Below the pieces are notes generated by a model, which saw only the letters and a list, made by a program, of their open reading frames with translations, ran no database searches and had not been told where the DNA came from. This document shows, piece after piece, positions 54,997 through 64,000 of a DNA stretch of 64,000 nt (position 1 is the stretch's first letter; each line of letters opens with the position of its first letter). Source of the DNA: Lasiosphaeris hirsuta (lineage: Eukaryota; Ascomycota; Sordariomycetes; Sordariales; Lasiosphaeriaceae). The DNA lies in assembly GCA_030549175.1 (NCBI GenBank), contig JAUKUA010000008.1, forward strand, positions 248,001-312,000, given 5' to 3'. Both the position numbers and the translations under genes were made by a program.

Positions 54997-55519
54997 GACG
55001 ATGATGATTGCACTACGATTCGCGCAGATGCGGTTCTGCACCGGGCCTCGGGTCATTAGGTTCGGAGACCTCGGTGTGTGTAAATTTAAAACAAGGATGG
55101 GATCTAAGAATTGAACGTATTTATGAAGTAACAAACACATAATGTGAAGCCCGCCAATAGCGAAATACTATGCTCCACCGTCGAACGGCTCGAGTAGCTA
55201 CTCATTTGCAAGATGGACGGGTATTGCTGATGGCCTTTGACGCTCTCGGCGCCGAAAGATAGGGACTGAGGAGTCGTCGTTGGGTAGCTGGACCATCCCA
55301 TGTCTTCTCCCGATGAAGTTTCGGAGCCCCCCGACGCCGACCAAGCGATAGACGGTGGCGGGGCATGGGGATTGTAGGGTGAAATTACCCTCTCTTACGC
55401 TTCGATCTCGCAGAGCTTCCGCCAGTACTGAAGGTGGCAAAGTGAGTCGGTCGCATGATTGCGACGACAGCTCGCGCCGGCGAGCATTATCTGGCGCTGT
55501 CTTACCCGTGAATACCATG
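54997..55519. other. No supported gene
   Basis: A minus-strand frame (55198-55530) continues from the broken sirtuin-fusion gene in another frame and might be part of its decayed 3' end. Confidence 0.35.
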
Positions 55520-57380
55520 TTACCCCTCATGGAGGACTACATCTCTCCTAGGTACTCTCTCTCGGAGGTCGCCGTAGTACAGACGGGTCTGCTGCTGAGA
55601 TGCTGTTCCACCGGTTGCAATGGTCACAGCGCTCACCCTACGACGCTTACGCCGCGGCGGCCGGACAACATCATCCTTGCTGTGTTCGGCGTCGCTGTAC
55701 ACACTGGGACGGTAGTCCTCCTCATCATCGGTATCGTGATGTCGACGACGACCGAGGTCGCACTGCGAGGTCATTCCGCGGGTCGTTACGTCACAGCGGC
55801 CGGTGGTGTGCTTCAGATTGGCCCGGTCTCGGCTGGCGGGTGGGCTGGCATCGGCCAGCTCACGGTCGTTATTCCCTTCGTCGTCCGGCAGCCTGGGTGT
55901 GCCTACACTCTCTCGTGGTTGCGGCGGGCTGGCAGGGCCCTCTTCATCGTTTTGCTCTCTTCTGTCGTCCGGAGCGAGAGGATGACGTCGTTCTAGGTCA
56001 CTCGCCTGATCGTTGTCGTCGCGGTGGTCACGATGTCGAGAGAGGCGGCAGCTGCCGGACCTCTGTTGTGGATTAACCCCACGACCGGAGGCGGAGCCGC
56101 ATAGGCTCTGGGGCCGAAGGCGTGGCTCGGCATCCGCCGGTTCGAGCTCGCCGCTGCTCTCGTCGTCTACCTTGGCCTTGGGTGACTTGGCATCTCGACG
56201 CCGACGGTAAATTGCAGACAGGTTCGGGTGCCTGGCACATCCGTCACCCCGACGACAAGACGACCCCGCGCACGCGAGCGCACGGCGGGATGCCGGGGAT
56301 GCCGGGGATGCCAGGGATGCTGGAACTGGTCGGTCCTGCTCCGCGTGCATAGCTATAGGCGAGGCGGTCGATCCATTGGGGCCGGCCATGCTGGTAACCG
56401 AGGACTCTGGCGCGTCGCTATTGTCAGCAGCAGCGTCGACACCTTTGTCTGCTCAGACATGTCAATATGTTGGCCTGCCGAGAAATGCAAGATCCAGGCA
56501 TATACCTGTACCTGTAACACGGCTGAATTTCACCTCGTTGCGTGCATCTAGTAGAAGCCCGTTCAGCGACTCGAAAGATGTGTCGGATCGGCCCTCGTCG
56601 AGATCATCATCAGACTCATCATCGCTCGAGATCAGGATAGCATCGTCCCGTGACGTCCCAGCACCACCATATGGAGGATCATGCGCATTCTGCGGCAGTG
56701 GCAGGTGCAGAGGAACCCTAAAGATCGCTGCAGAGGGGTCAACTGCCGGCTGCCGCTCCATCAAGTCTTCTACCCAGGCGTCGTAGTCCCACTCAACCCA
56801 GTAATCGATCACGTCATCCCAGCTCTTGGCTGGTTCAGTAAGGTTCACAAACACCACTTTCCCAGCCCGCCGTCTGTGAATGACCTTCGCGAAGTCCCTG
56901 ATGAGGAGCTGAACCCCGTGCGTCGCGAGGCTCGTTCCCATGATGAGAAAGACGTCCGGGCGACGCGACTGGTCATGCCGTACGACGGCGGAGATCGACT
57001 CAGCTCGAGGGTCCTGTTCATCGTAAAGCACAATGTCAGGTTTAAGCTTCCCGATTGCAGTTGCGCGTTTCCCTCCTGCTTTTCTATCGTTGGATATCTT
57101 TGTACAGCTTGGGCAAGGCGGCTCTAGACCCGAAGGAGTCTCCATCTCTCGGTCACCCTCATCCCGGCGAAAAGTGGCCGGACAGTTGGAGCATCGAAAA
57201 CGGTGGAGAGATCCATGGAGAAAGACATGCATGAGAAGAGGTCGTGATACTTACAGGAATGCCTGCATTTGTGCTGATGCCAGCCCCTGTGACTGTCACG
57301 ATCTTGGATGCGGCGCCGAGGAGGTTAGCGATGGTTTGTAGATGGTGGTGGTCGTTCGGCTGCACGTGGGTGATAGTCAT
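55520..57380 (-). pseudogene. Sirtuin with deleted core, joined to a tail shared with the gene at 59.7-61 kb
   Basis: The start (ATG 57380) encodes the sirtuin NAD-binding motif (KIVTVTGAGISTNAGIP), which ends at a GTAAGT donor (57255). Directly after the donor the sequence reads HGSLHRFRCSNC, the catalytic-His and zinc-Cys part that normally lies about 100 or more residues later. The DFR loop and QNID motif are absent and no acceptor is seen between. The rest runs on: CPSC, KPDIVLYDE, IMGTSLATHGVQLL, VFVNLTEPAKSWD, as in Hst3/Hst4-type fungal sirtuins. A tail (ISSDDES..., DYRP..SDAEHS, KRRRVS) follows after another intron and matches the gene at 59689-60980, but stops before the Myb and chromodomain parts. 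An internal deletion best explains it. Confidence 0.75.
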
Positions 57381-58776
57381 TTTGCACTAGGATAGCGGCG
57401 AATGGCGGCTGATGGTTAAGTATGGAGGCTCTGTGAGGAAAACGAGATGACTCTCCGAGGTACTAGGGTCGTTAGCTGGGTAAGGCGAAGATTGATGGAT
57501 GAGGGGAGAAGAATGAGAAGGGAGAAAGAACTAAGAGCGAGGAGGACGGGGCGAAGAGGGGATTATATACCCCAAAGCCCCAGCCGTCTAAGCCTTGGGC
57601 CTCGCCAGCTGCGGGTTAGCCCCTGAAGGCTGCTACCTCGCCCCTCCCTGCGAAGCCGGTGCTTGGATAAATGCATAGCGACGTCTGGTCGTCGTTAGAG
57701 GCTAGTAAAAATTTGGTTCGGCGTAGAGGGATAAGCCACGCTGCTCGAGCGCCGAGATCGGAACGGCATGTCTGGAAGGACGATAGAAGTCAATGGAAGC
57801 TGCTGTTTTACTCTTGGAGACTCAGCCAGAGAACTGCCTGTCAACCTCCTCGATGACTCCCTGAATCTTCACGAGTGCGTTTTCCTATAGAGGGCGCTTT
57901 ATATGGAAAATGGAGATGTGGGGCGGCAAGGGATCCTAGAATACTGGCGCGTCCGGAGGGATCCACGCGAAGGAGGTGGCAGGGTTACTTACCCTGCTAT
58001 TTTTCGGCGGCCGGAGCGGATAGCTGGGCCAAGGAGTGGCTGCGAAGGTCATGCAGCCCCGGTATCTAAGAGCCAGGGTTAGTGTTCAGTCGAATAGATA
58101 TCTCCGAGCGAGTTCCTTCTCAGGGGTAGTAAACAAATGTTACCTAGTTAGCCCGGAAACCACAAGGTGGACGGATCTGGTAACGGTACGAGCCTCGTTT
58201 GGATGATAATCGTATATATCTTCAGAAGTCTAGCTAGTTAGTTAAATATCACTAATATAAGTTGTCCATAACCTATTGGCCTGAGGCAGCATCGGCTGGT
58301 AATATAGCGTGAAGTCTCCGCAGCTCTGATGAAATCCCCTTTGTGCTGCCCTCTCTTCCCACCTCTTAAACTCGACCACGACCTTACCCTCTCCAGGTCT
58401 ACATGGACTCGCCCTCTTTCAGCCGCCAGGGTAATCCGGCCGGCCTCGGAAGAACCCACTTCTTACCTTCAACAGCTTGAGACAGGGCATACTAGCACGT
58501 GCAACCTATCTGGCTCCTCCTGGCTGTTTAATCAGTCCGAATCCCCCTTTCTCTGTTTCTCGGCTTCGGGAGCTTTATGTGCAGATTCTCCGCCAGCCTG
58601 CGACGTGGCAATGGCGCGGCGCGGAGCGGCGCGTTCGTTTCCCCTCCAGCTGCGGGCCGCTGAGGTCGTATCGACGGAGGTTGGAAATGAGGTGGAGGAT
58701 CTGGAAAACAAACCCGGTGACTTACTACATGGTGGGAGCATGCGTCGCTGTGGGAGCTGAGTCGAACTGGTAGGCC
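57381..58776. other. No supported gene
   Basis: Upstream region of the broken sirtuin and adjacent sequence. Several short frames, none with a domain. Confidence 0.4.
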
Positions 58777-59010
58777 TTATTCCATCGCCTGCCAAGGGCG
58801 CCGCCGACCACCGTAATCGTGGTATCTGTCTTCTTGATGACTACGACAAGACGTGGGAGCAGATCTAAGCGTATAGGGCAGGAGGGCGGCGCGGTCAAAG
58901 TCGACGAGCATGACGCGGCGGCGCTCGTCGCCGTAGTCGTCGCCCTCGGCCTTGACGGCCTGGGAGGAGCGCCGAACCTCCATAGCCAGGTCCGCCGCGT
59001 CTACGCCCGC
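58777..59010 (-). pseudogene. Possible kinase-fold fragment
   Basis: A minus-strand frame contains DERRRVMLVDFDRAALLP, like the metal-binding (DFG/DFE-equivalent) strand of fungal APH/kinase-fold proteins (usual form ...VMLIDFDRA). It is preceded by an Ala-rich helical part after a possible CAG acceptor. Nothing of the N-lobe or catalytic loop could be joined, so it is a fragment at best. Confidence 0.3.
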
Positions 59011-59688
59011 TGCCGCCGCTCCGGTGTGTGTTTACCGCTGGCCCCATGGTTGTGACCTCTGTCTAGTCTTTTCTTCCTCGGCTGTTTTGCCATTGTCTTA
59101 CCGTTGCCTCGTTCCCGCCAAAATCCTCTCTGGACTTTCGCAGCCTGCTGAGCTGAGGAGTGCCCCCGTTACCCGGCTTCGGCGAATCCACATGCCGCCT
59201 CAGTGTCTTTAGCTTAGGTACAGCTGCTAATCATGACGAGCAACCAGCGGCAGTACCGGATGCATACTTTGTCGTTTGAGGAGAGGCTTGTGGCCGCGGT
59301 AAATTCATAGGGCACGAAAAAGAACGAATGTAACTACACTCATGGTCATAAGAATACCCCGGGCAGTGGTATGCTGGCGCGCCGGACGGCCTGAGCAGCG
59401 TCCGGCTCTTCCTACGGCTAGCCACTGCCCGGCCCGGCCGGCCACTAGTGTGGTGGGATCGTGAAAAGTAGGCTACCTGCGAGCGCTTCGACATGAATTC
59501 CTTAGTACAAGTAAATAGTAACTGAGCCGAGGCTGGGATACCACAGGTCTCTTGAGGGTGGTGTATGGAATGGAGGCGGGGGCTAGTAGCCCTACTGCAA
59601 GGCGGACATAAGGAAAGGGTTCAGATTGCGAAAGCCATAGGGAGGGTATCCTATGAAAATCTAAGGCATTATGAGCCGATAAAAGTAT
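59011..59688. other. No supported gene
   Basis: Short frames only; a minus-strand frame at 59231-59494 has no recognisable features. Confidence 0.4.
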
Positions 59689-60980
59689 CTAGACCAACTG
59701 ACCATGAAGACGCTCATACTTGTCCAGTGCCTCTGTCTCCGCCATGTTCTCGAAAGGTTCCCACGTCTGGTCCCCACCTTTCCACTTCACAAGTAATTCC
59801 ACGCCGCTGTCCTCCAGCTTTCTACAGTTACAAATCTCCTCTACATCCCACTCTTCCTCGCCGGCATCGTCTACCACCAAAGGTGCTCGGGGGTCATCAC
59901 GTAGTTGCGGAATCTCGCGAGAGGGGGTGGTCTTGAGCTTGGTATGATACCTTACCTCGATTGCGCTAGGCGAACGTCCTGGGAATTGCTCGGCGATCGT
60001 GAGCCAAGAGAGTCCTTGATCCCTCAGCTGGCGGATATTTGCATCATCCTGTGGCGTGTATCTTAACCTTCTCAGAGTCGGCTTAGAATTTCCTGTCGTA
60101 TACTCGTCCTTCGTGGGTATTATGCTCCTCTGTCTCGTTAATCGGGAGTCGGCATAATATTGATGTGTCTGCCGCTGAGCGGCCGTTCCGCCGGTTGAAA
60201 GGATTGAGGTGTTCATCCTACGGCGCTTACGTTGAGGCGGCGGGACAATATCATCCTGGCTGTGCTCGGCGTCACTGTCCTCAATAGGACGGTAGTCCCC
60301 ATCGTTGGTATCGCGATGTCGACGACGACCGACTTGAAGGTTGAGCCGGCCTTGGCTAGCGGACGGCTGTATGGACGGCTCGGCATTAGCCAGCTCACGT
60401 TTTTTAGTGCTCTCATCGTCCGACAAACTCGGTATGCTTGCCGGACTCTCCTGTACTTGTGGCGGCATAACGGAACCCTCCCCACTCTGCTTCGCGTCGT
60501 TATAGCTACTGGTACCGGGAGGAGCGTCGACACCCTTGCCTGCTCCGGTGTGTCAGCGAAATGGCCCACCTAGGGATGAGAAATTCGAACACATACATGT
60601 ATCGGCAATAGTGCCAGGTTCGACCCTTGCGTCGCTGTTGCTACAACCGGATGTAGTATTCAGACCTTTGTGTGTTCGGGCGTGTCAGTCCGACGACCCA
60701 CTAACGGTTGAACGCTCGGAAAGTACATACCGGCACTGGCAACACTGCCAGACTCGGCATCTTTGTGCTTCGAGGACTGGCGAATAAGCTCGCCAATTGA
60801 TGGGAAGAAAGTGTCAGACTGGCCATCGTCGAAATCACCATGTTCAGACTCGTCATCGCTGGAGATCACCACTGTAACGCTCTGGGTGTATCCGATTGCG
60901 GGGGGTTCTAAATTTCGGCGCTTGGGCTCTGAAGCCAGAGGAGTGAAAAAGATCTGGTTATCTAGGCAGACGTTCGCCAT
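59689..60980 (-). CDS. Myb/SANT-like plus chromodomain protein, three exons
   Basis: Exons 60980-60731, 60665-60597 and 60539-59689 join in frame to 389 residues, with GTATGT donors and AAG/CAG acceptors. A disordered acidic/basic region contains ISSDDESEHG, DYRPIEDSDAEHSQDDI and KRRR. Residues about 265-310 are a Myb/SANT-like helix bundle (RYTPQDDANIRQL...LSWLTIAEQFPGRSPSAIEVR). Residues about 335-385 are a chromodomain (EEWDVEEICNCRK, LLVKWKGGDQTWEPFENM): Trp/aromatic positions of a methyl-lysine reader are present. It probably binds chromatin. Its first 240 residues resemble the tail of the broken sirtuin at 55.5-57.4 kb. Confidence 0.82.
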
Positions 60981-62915
60981 TATGTAACAGGATGCAAGCG
61001 CAGCTTGGTTATAAAGGATGCTAAAGGGTTAGCGAAGGATGATTCTTGGGAGTTGGCCTGTACTGGAGTCCCTCTGCGTGGACACACGGGTACCCCAAGA
61101 GAGATATATACAAAGCGCGCATCATCGGCCCTTCAACCGCAGCACCAGCAAGGGGCCTGTCCGGGTCTTCCTTAAGCCTTCCCTGTGTCACCAATCCCAA
61201 CGGCCGGCCATGGAACGTGCTCTTCGCATCGCGGCCAGGAAGAGGGCGGATTCCCAATCCTCGTACCTCTGCCAATAACGCAGCTACCGGGACAGACACG
61301 AGACAGCGAGGGAGGGCGCCCCTCCGAGGGGATTGTGTTATCGCCGCGAATCATATCCTTAAGCTGAGGCACATGGCTCATGGTGTTTCCGGGAGTTGCC
61401 TAGAACGCCCCAGCCGATGTGACATAGGGGACGGTCTCCGCTGCGCCTTTTGCATGACCTCGCCCTTTATCATCATGCTATCCCCAACCCCACCAATGGG
61501 AGGGCGACGTCTGGCAGAGCTGCCTCACTCGCGTTGCCGTAACTAGCCCGGGCCCTTTCCGGGGCTCCGTCTGCTCAGTTATCGCTCCAATGAGGGCATG
61601 AATCACCCAATATACCGGAGGGGTGTAGGTCCGCCGGTGATGCCTCCTCGCTTACGGCGTGCCAGGGCGGCCCATTAGCGGCCTCAGGGTGAGCCGCGTC
61701 ATCCTGGAATCCACCTCATTCCCTTGCCTACCTCGCTCATTCCCTTACCTGCCCCCCTCCTTACCGTGCCTGACACCCCCTCTTACTCTCCACAACTTCA
61801 TCCAATTTCCTGTTAGTCTTCACTATCACCGCCCGCTGCAGCTTAGAACACAACTCGTCTATCGGAAACAGCAAGCCGTCGAATCAGGTTCGCATTCGTA
61901 ACTCCTGTCACCGTCCTCCGCAGGCAGTGGCGCTGGCAATCGGTCCGACCATGACCAACGAGGCGACCAACATGCTGACAAGGATATGGTGAGAACCACC
62001 TGACCTCTCCCCATTGACAAGATCAAGCTGCGGCATTTTCGTAACTGGTCGAGACGGATAGCAAGTTACGTTCAGGGCCCTCTAGGCTGATCTGGGTGAC
62101 TCACGGACGAAGGCAAGCGGTCGGATCCGGTAAGTGTCGCGAAGGGCGGTCGGCCCTGATTACTCGTGCGGCAGACGAAAAGTCAGCACTAGAGTCGAGT
62201 TCATGTTTACGGTTGGAGATATCGTAGGGCGGTGGAGGTGGGAATGGTAGGTGCTCTGATGGATACACGACCAGGGGACGAGAACCCATGGGGGAGAGGG
62301 CAAAGGGCAAAGGGCACCGAGATTGAGTGGGCATTCGTGGCCAAAGGCCAAAGGAAGAAGAGGCAACAGAAGCGGGTTCTTTTAGCTAACAGATGTCGGA
62401 AGCGCCGCCATGATGGCTGGGGGGAACCTAGTGATTGAAGAGAAGAGCAAACGGGGTCGAGGGTACAAGAAGAGGACGTTGGGGCAGGGAGGTCTATTTA
62501 TACGCGACCAGTGACCGTGCGACCAATCAGGGCGGGGTAGTGGGGTGGCCGCGTCTCGATTAGGAAGGGCGCTAAACCTAGCGACGACAGCCGCAAAAGA
62601 AACAGAATACAACAACTATCACATAACTCAGATACCATATGATAGAAAAGCGACAGCTCTAATTATCTTTCGAGAGGCGTTTGGAAGTAGCTGCAGTGGC
62701 CTTTAGAAGGCCCATATGTGCCAGTCAGATACTGGCTCGTCGGCTAATCAGTGTCCGATAGCGTTGACTTGGGCTAATCGCAAGGCGGCTTAAAGAAAGG
62801 AAAAGGGTAGAGGGGCTACCTAGGAGCTAGACAGCTTTGTAGTTAAGGGACGGGGTTCCTCCCGCCTGGCCTGGCATAAAACAAACCACCACAGGCCCAA
62901 CATTTCCAATGGCCA
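60981..62915. other. Long stretch without a supported gene
   Basis: Frames on both strands are short, in GC-rich sequence without splice-consistent domains. A pyrimidine-rich run lies at 61720-61800. Confidence 0.4.
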
Positions 62916-64000
62916 CTAGCTCATCTTTCCCCAATGTTGCTTCACAGCATTCTCAGTCCGACCTAGTTGGCCAGCAATCCACGACCAATCTTTCTTTTCC
63001 TTCAAATACGACCGCAACCGTCGCTCTTCGAGAGGCGACCAACGATGGGCCTTACCACGGGCCTGGCTGTTCCGCTTGCTCCCTACTCCGTCGGTAATAT
63101 CAGAGTCGCCGTCGGTCTCGATACCTTCAGAAAGATCGTCACCGTCATCATCGTTACTAGCGTCGGAGAGAGAATCACTTTGACCCGATATGATCTTTTC
63201 GGTCTTGGTGTATTCAGGCAGTGTCATCGTGGGTTGGAGAGGATGGCCTGGCTGTCTCCCTACCGTGGCCATTTCCCGAGCGTACTCGCGTATGGATCCA
63301 AGGCACAGCCGTAGCATAATCGCGCTCTTTTCTGTGTCCGAGAAGCCAAAGTCGCTCTCGAACAAGGCCTCAAAGGATGCATCATCCTTAGGAATCCATC
63401 TCCATGCCATCTCCGTTAGCTGAAAAAGGTGCTCAGCACAAAAGCCGCATGCTCTGCAATCGTCCGTCGGGATCTCCCTTGAGGTTTCCAGATCGATGGG
63501 TTTTGCGGGTCTTGCCCCAGGGCCTTGCAGCCGTCCGTGGCCGTGAACTTTACGGTTATCGCCTCTCGGTGTCGAATCTCGCAGGCTCTGTGGACGGGAC
63601 AGCTCCTGCTGATTAGCGCCAGGACTCTCGGCTAACATGCGGGTGAGTGGCTGACGGAGAGGTTTCATCAGAGTCATGTTGCCGGGCTTATCTTCGGATG
63701 TCGGTAACGGACTCCGCCTTTCAAGCCTCCTTTTTTTGAGAGGGTGGGCAGTACGGCCAACCGGCGTACTGCTGTGAACGGTCCTTGGTCGTTTGGCCGT
63801 GCATGCGCCACTGCTGTCGTTCATGGCGTCTCCGTCCGCGTTGATTTCCATGGAGAGCCTCTTTAGCGGGGCAGGTTTTTCAGGGCCCAGCTGGTGATGG
63901 CCTGACTTGGTGGCGATAGTGTTAATCCTTGTTGACCTGCGCGGGCCGTTTAGGGTAGCGCTTAGTGTGGCTGTTGGAAGTGGTGTCTTGGGAGGACTGG
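62916..64000 (-). CDS. SANT/Myb-domain protein, 5' end beyond the window
   Basis: The frame is open from the right edge to TAA/TAG at 62916, at least 361 residues; an ATG at 63850 is not necessarily the start because the upstream codons (PRRSTRINTIA, KSGHHQLG) continue gene-like. The middle has a Cys pair (CRACGFC) in a helical region. The C-terminal 45 residues, HRWSPLEERRLRSYLKEKKD then WSWIAGQLGRTENAVKQHW, form a Myb/SANT helix-turn-helix with the usual spaced Trp residues. Such domains bind DNA or histone tails. It is the second Myb-type gene within 4 kb. Confidence 0.78.
   Translation of the reverse strand, partial: SPPKTPLPTATLSATLNGPRRSTRINTIATKSGHHQLGPEKPAPLKRLSMEINADGDAMNDSSGACTAKRPRTVHSSTPVGRTAHPLKKRRLERRSPLPTSEDKPGNMTLMKPLRQPLTRMLAESPGANQQELSRPQSLRDSTPRGDNRKVHGHGRLQGPGARPAKPIDLETSREIPTDDCRACGFCAEHLFQLTEMAWRWIPKDDASFEALFESDFGFSDTEKSAIMLRLCLGSIREYAREMATVGRQPGHPLQPTMTLPEYTKTEKIISGQSDSLSDASNDDDGDDLSEGIETDGDSDITDGVGSKRNSQARGKAHRWSPLEERRLRSYLKEKKDWSWIAGQLGRTENAVKQHWGKMS

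Noticed and set aside
60981..62615. Several 70-170-codon frames
   Set aside because: No domain, no splice-consistent extension, and strong overlap of frames on both strands.
1..64000. Search for a Starship captain (DUF3435 tyrosine recombinase)
   Set aside because: No frame with the R...H..R...Y arrangement or a long captain-like ORF was recognised; it may lie outside the window.

Overview
The window is nuclear DNA of a filamentous ascomycete (Pezizomycotina). Genes carry short introns (mostly 37-90 nt) with fungal GTRNGT donors, CTAAC/CTGAC branch points and YAG acceptors. Recognisable products are typical of such fungi: an extra NF-YA (HapB), an MSSP-like tandem-RRM protein, a LaeA-like methyltransferase, C2H2 regulators, a DUF3723 protein and a ferric reductase. 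Many regions are relics or repeats, so this reads as an accessory, transposon-rich part of the genome. I joined exons by hand from splice signals and frame continuity. No rRNA, tRNA or CRISPR array was seen. Species cannot be told.

Layout. 0-5.5 kb: decayed sequence with a kinase-like relic, a possible solo LTR, a small hypothetical gene, a small membrane protein (DUF7727-like) and minisatellites. 5.6-16.1 kb: a dense set of regulator-like genes, mostly on the minus strand: three conserved unknowns, an RRM protein, NF-YA, a C2H2 factor and a methyltransferase. The RRM and NF-YA genes share a related 5' end. 16.1-21.3 kb: an intergenic block present in three diverged copies around a multi-pass membrane protein, then a perfect hairpin just before a gene that joins an N-myristoylation-type start to half of a Zn2Cys6 motif. 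23-32 kb: small unknown genes, a proline-rich repeat protein, a heptanucleotide satellite, a 45-residue CxxC protein, a multi-intron C2H2 gene, a frameshifted relic of an actinobacterial-type intradiol dioxygenase, a Lys/Glu-rich protein and an aminoglycoside-phosphotransferase-fold protein.

32-43 kb: a cysteine-rich ORF with one internal stop, next to the stub of a divergent transposon-like ORF; a Helitron fragment; a PD-(D/E)XK-like protein convergent with a kinase-like protein whose mutated relic lies at the left end. 43.5-51.6 kb: a DUF3723 gene and a complete ferric reductase side by side, a pair known as cargo of Starship giant transposons, followed by a 115-bp tandem promoter repeat and a large unknown gene. 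52.3-55 kb: a second copy of the transposon-like/cysteine-rich head-to-head pair; here the cysteine-rich ORF is intact and its partner carries five in-frame stops. 55.5-64 kb: a sirtuin missing its core and fused to a tail shared with a nearby Myb+chromodomain gene, and a SANT/Myb gene running off the right edge.

The most notable signals are the Starship-type cargo pair, the duplicated head-to-head pair as a possible two-gene mobile unit, the bacterial dioxygenase relic, and the sirtuin/Myb/chromodomain shuffling. Stop codons and base changes in several relics fit C-to-T (RIP-like) mutation. No captain recombinase (DUF3435) was recognised, so element borders are unknown.
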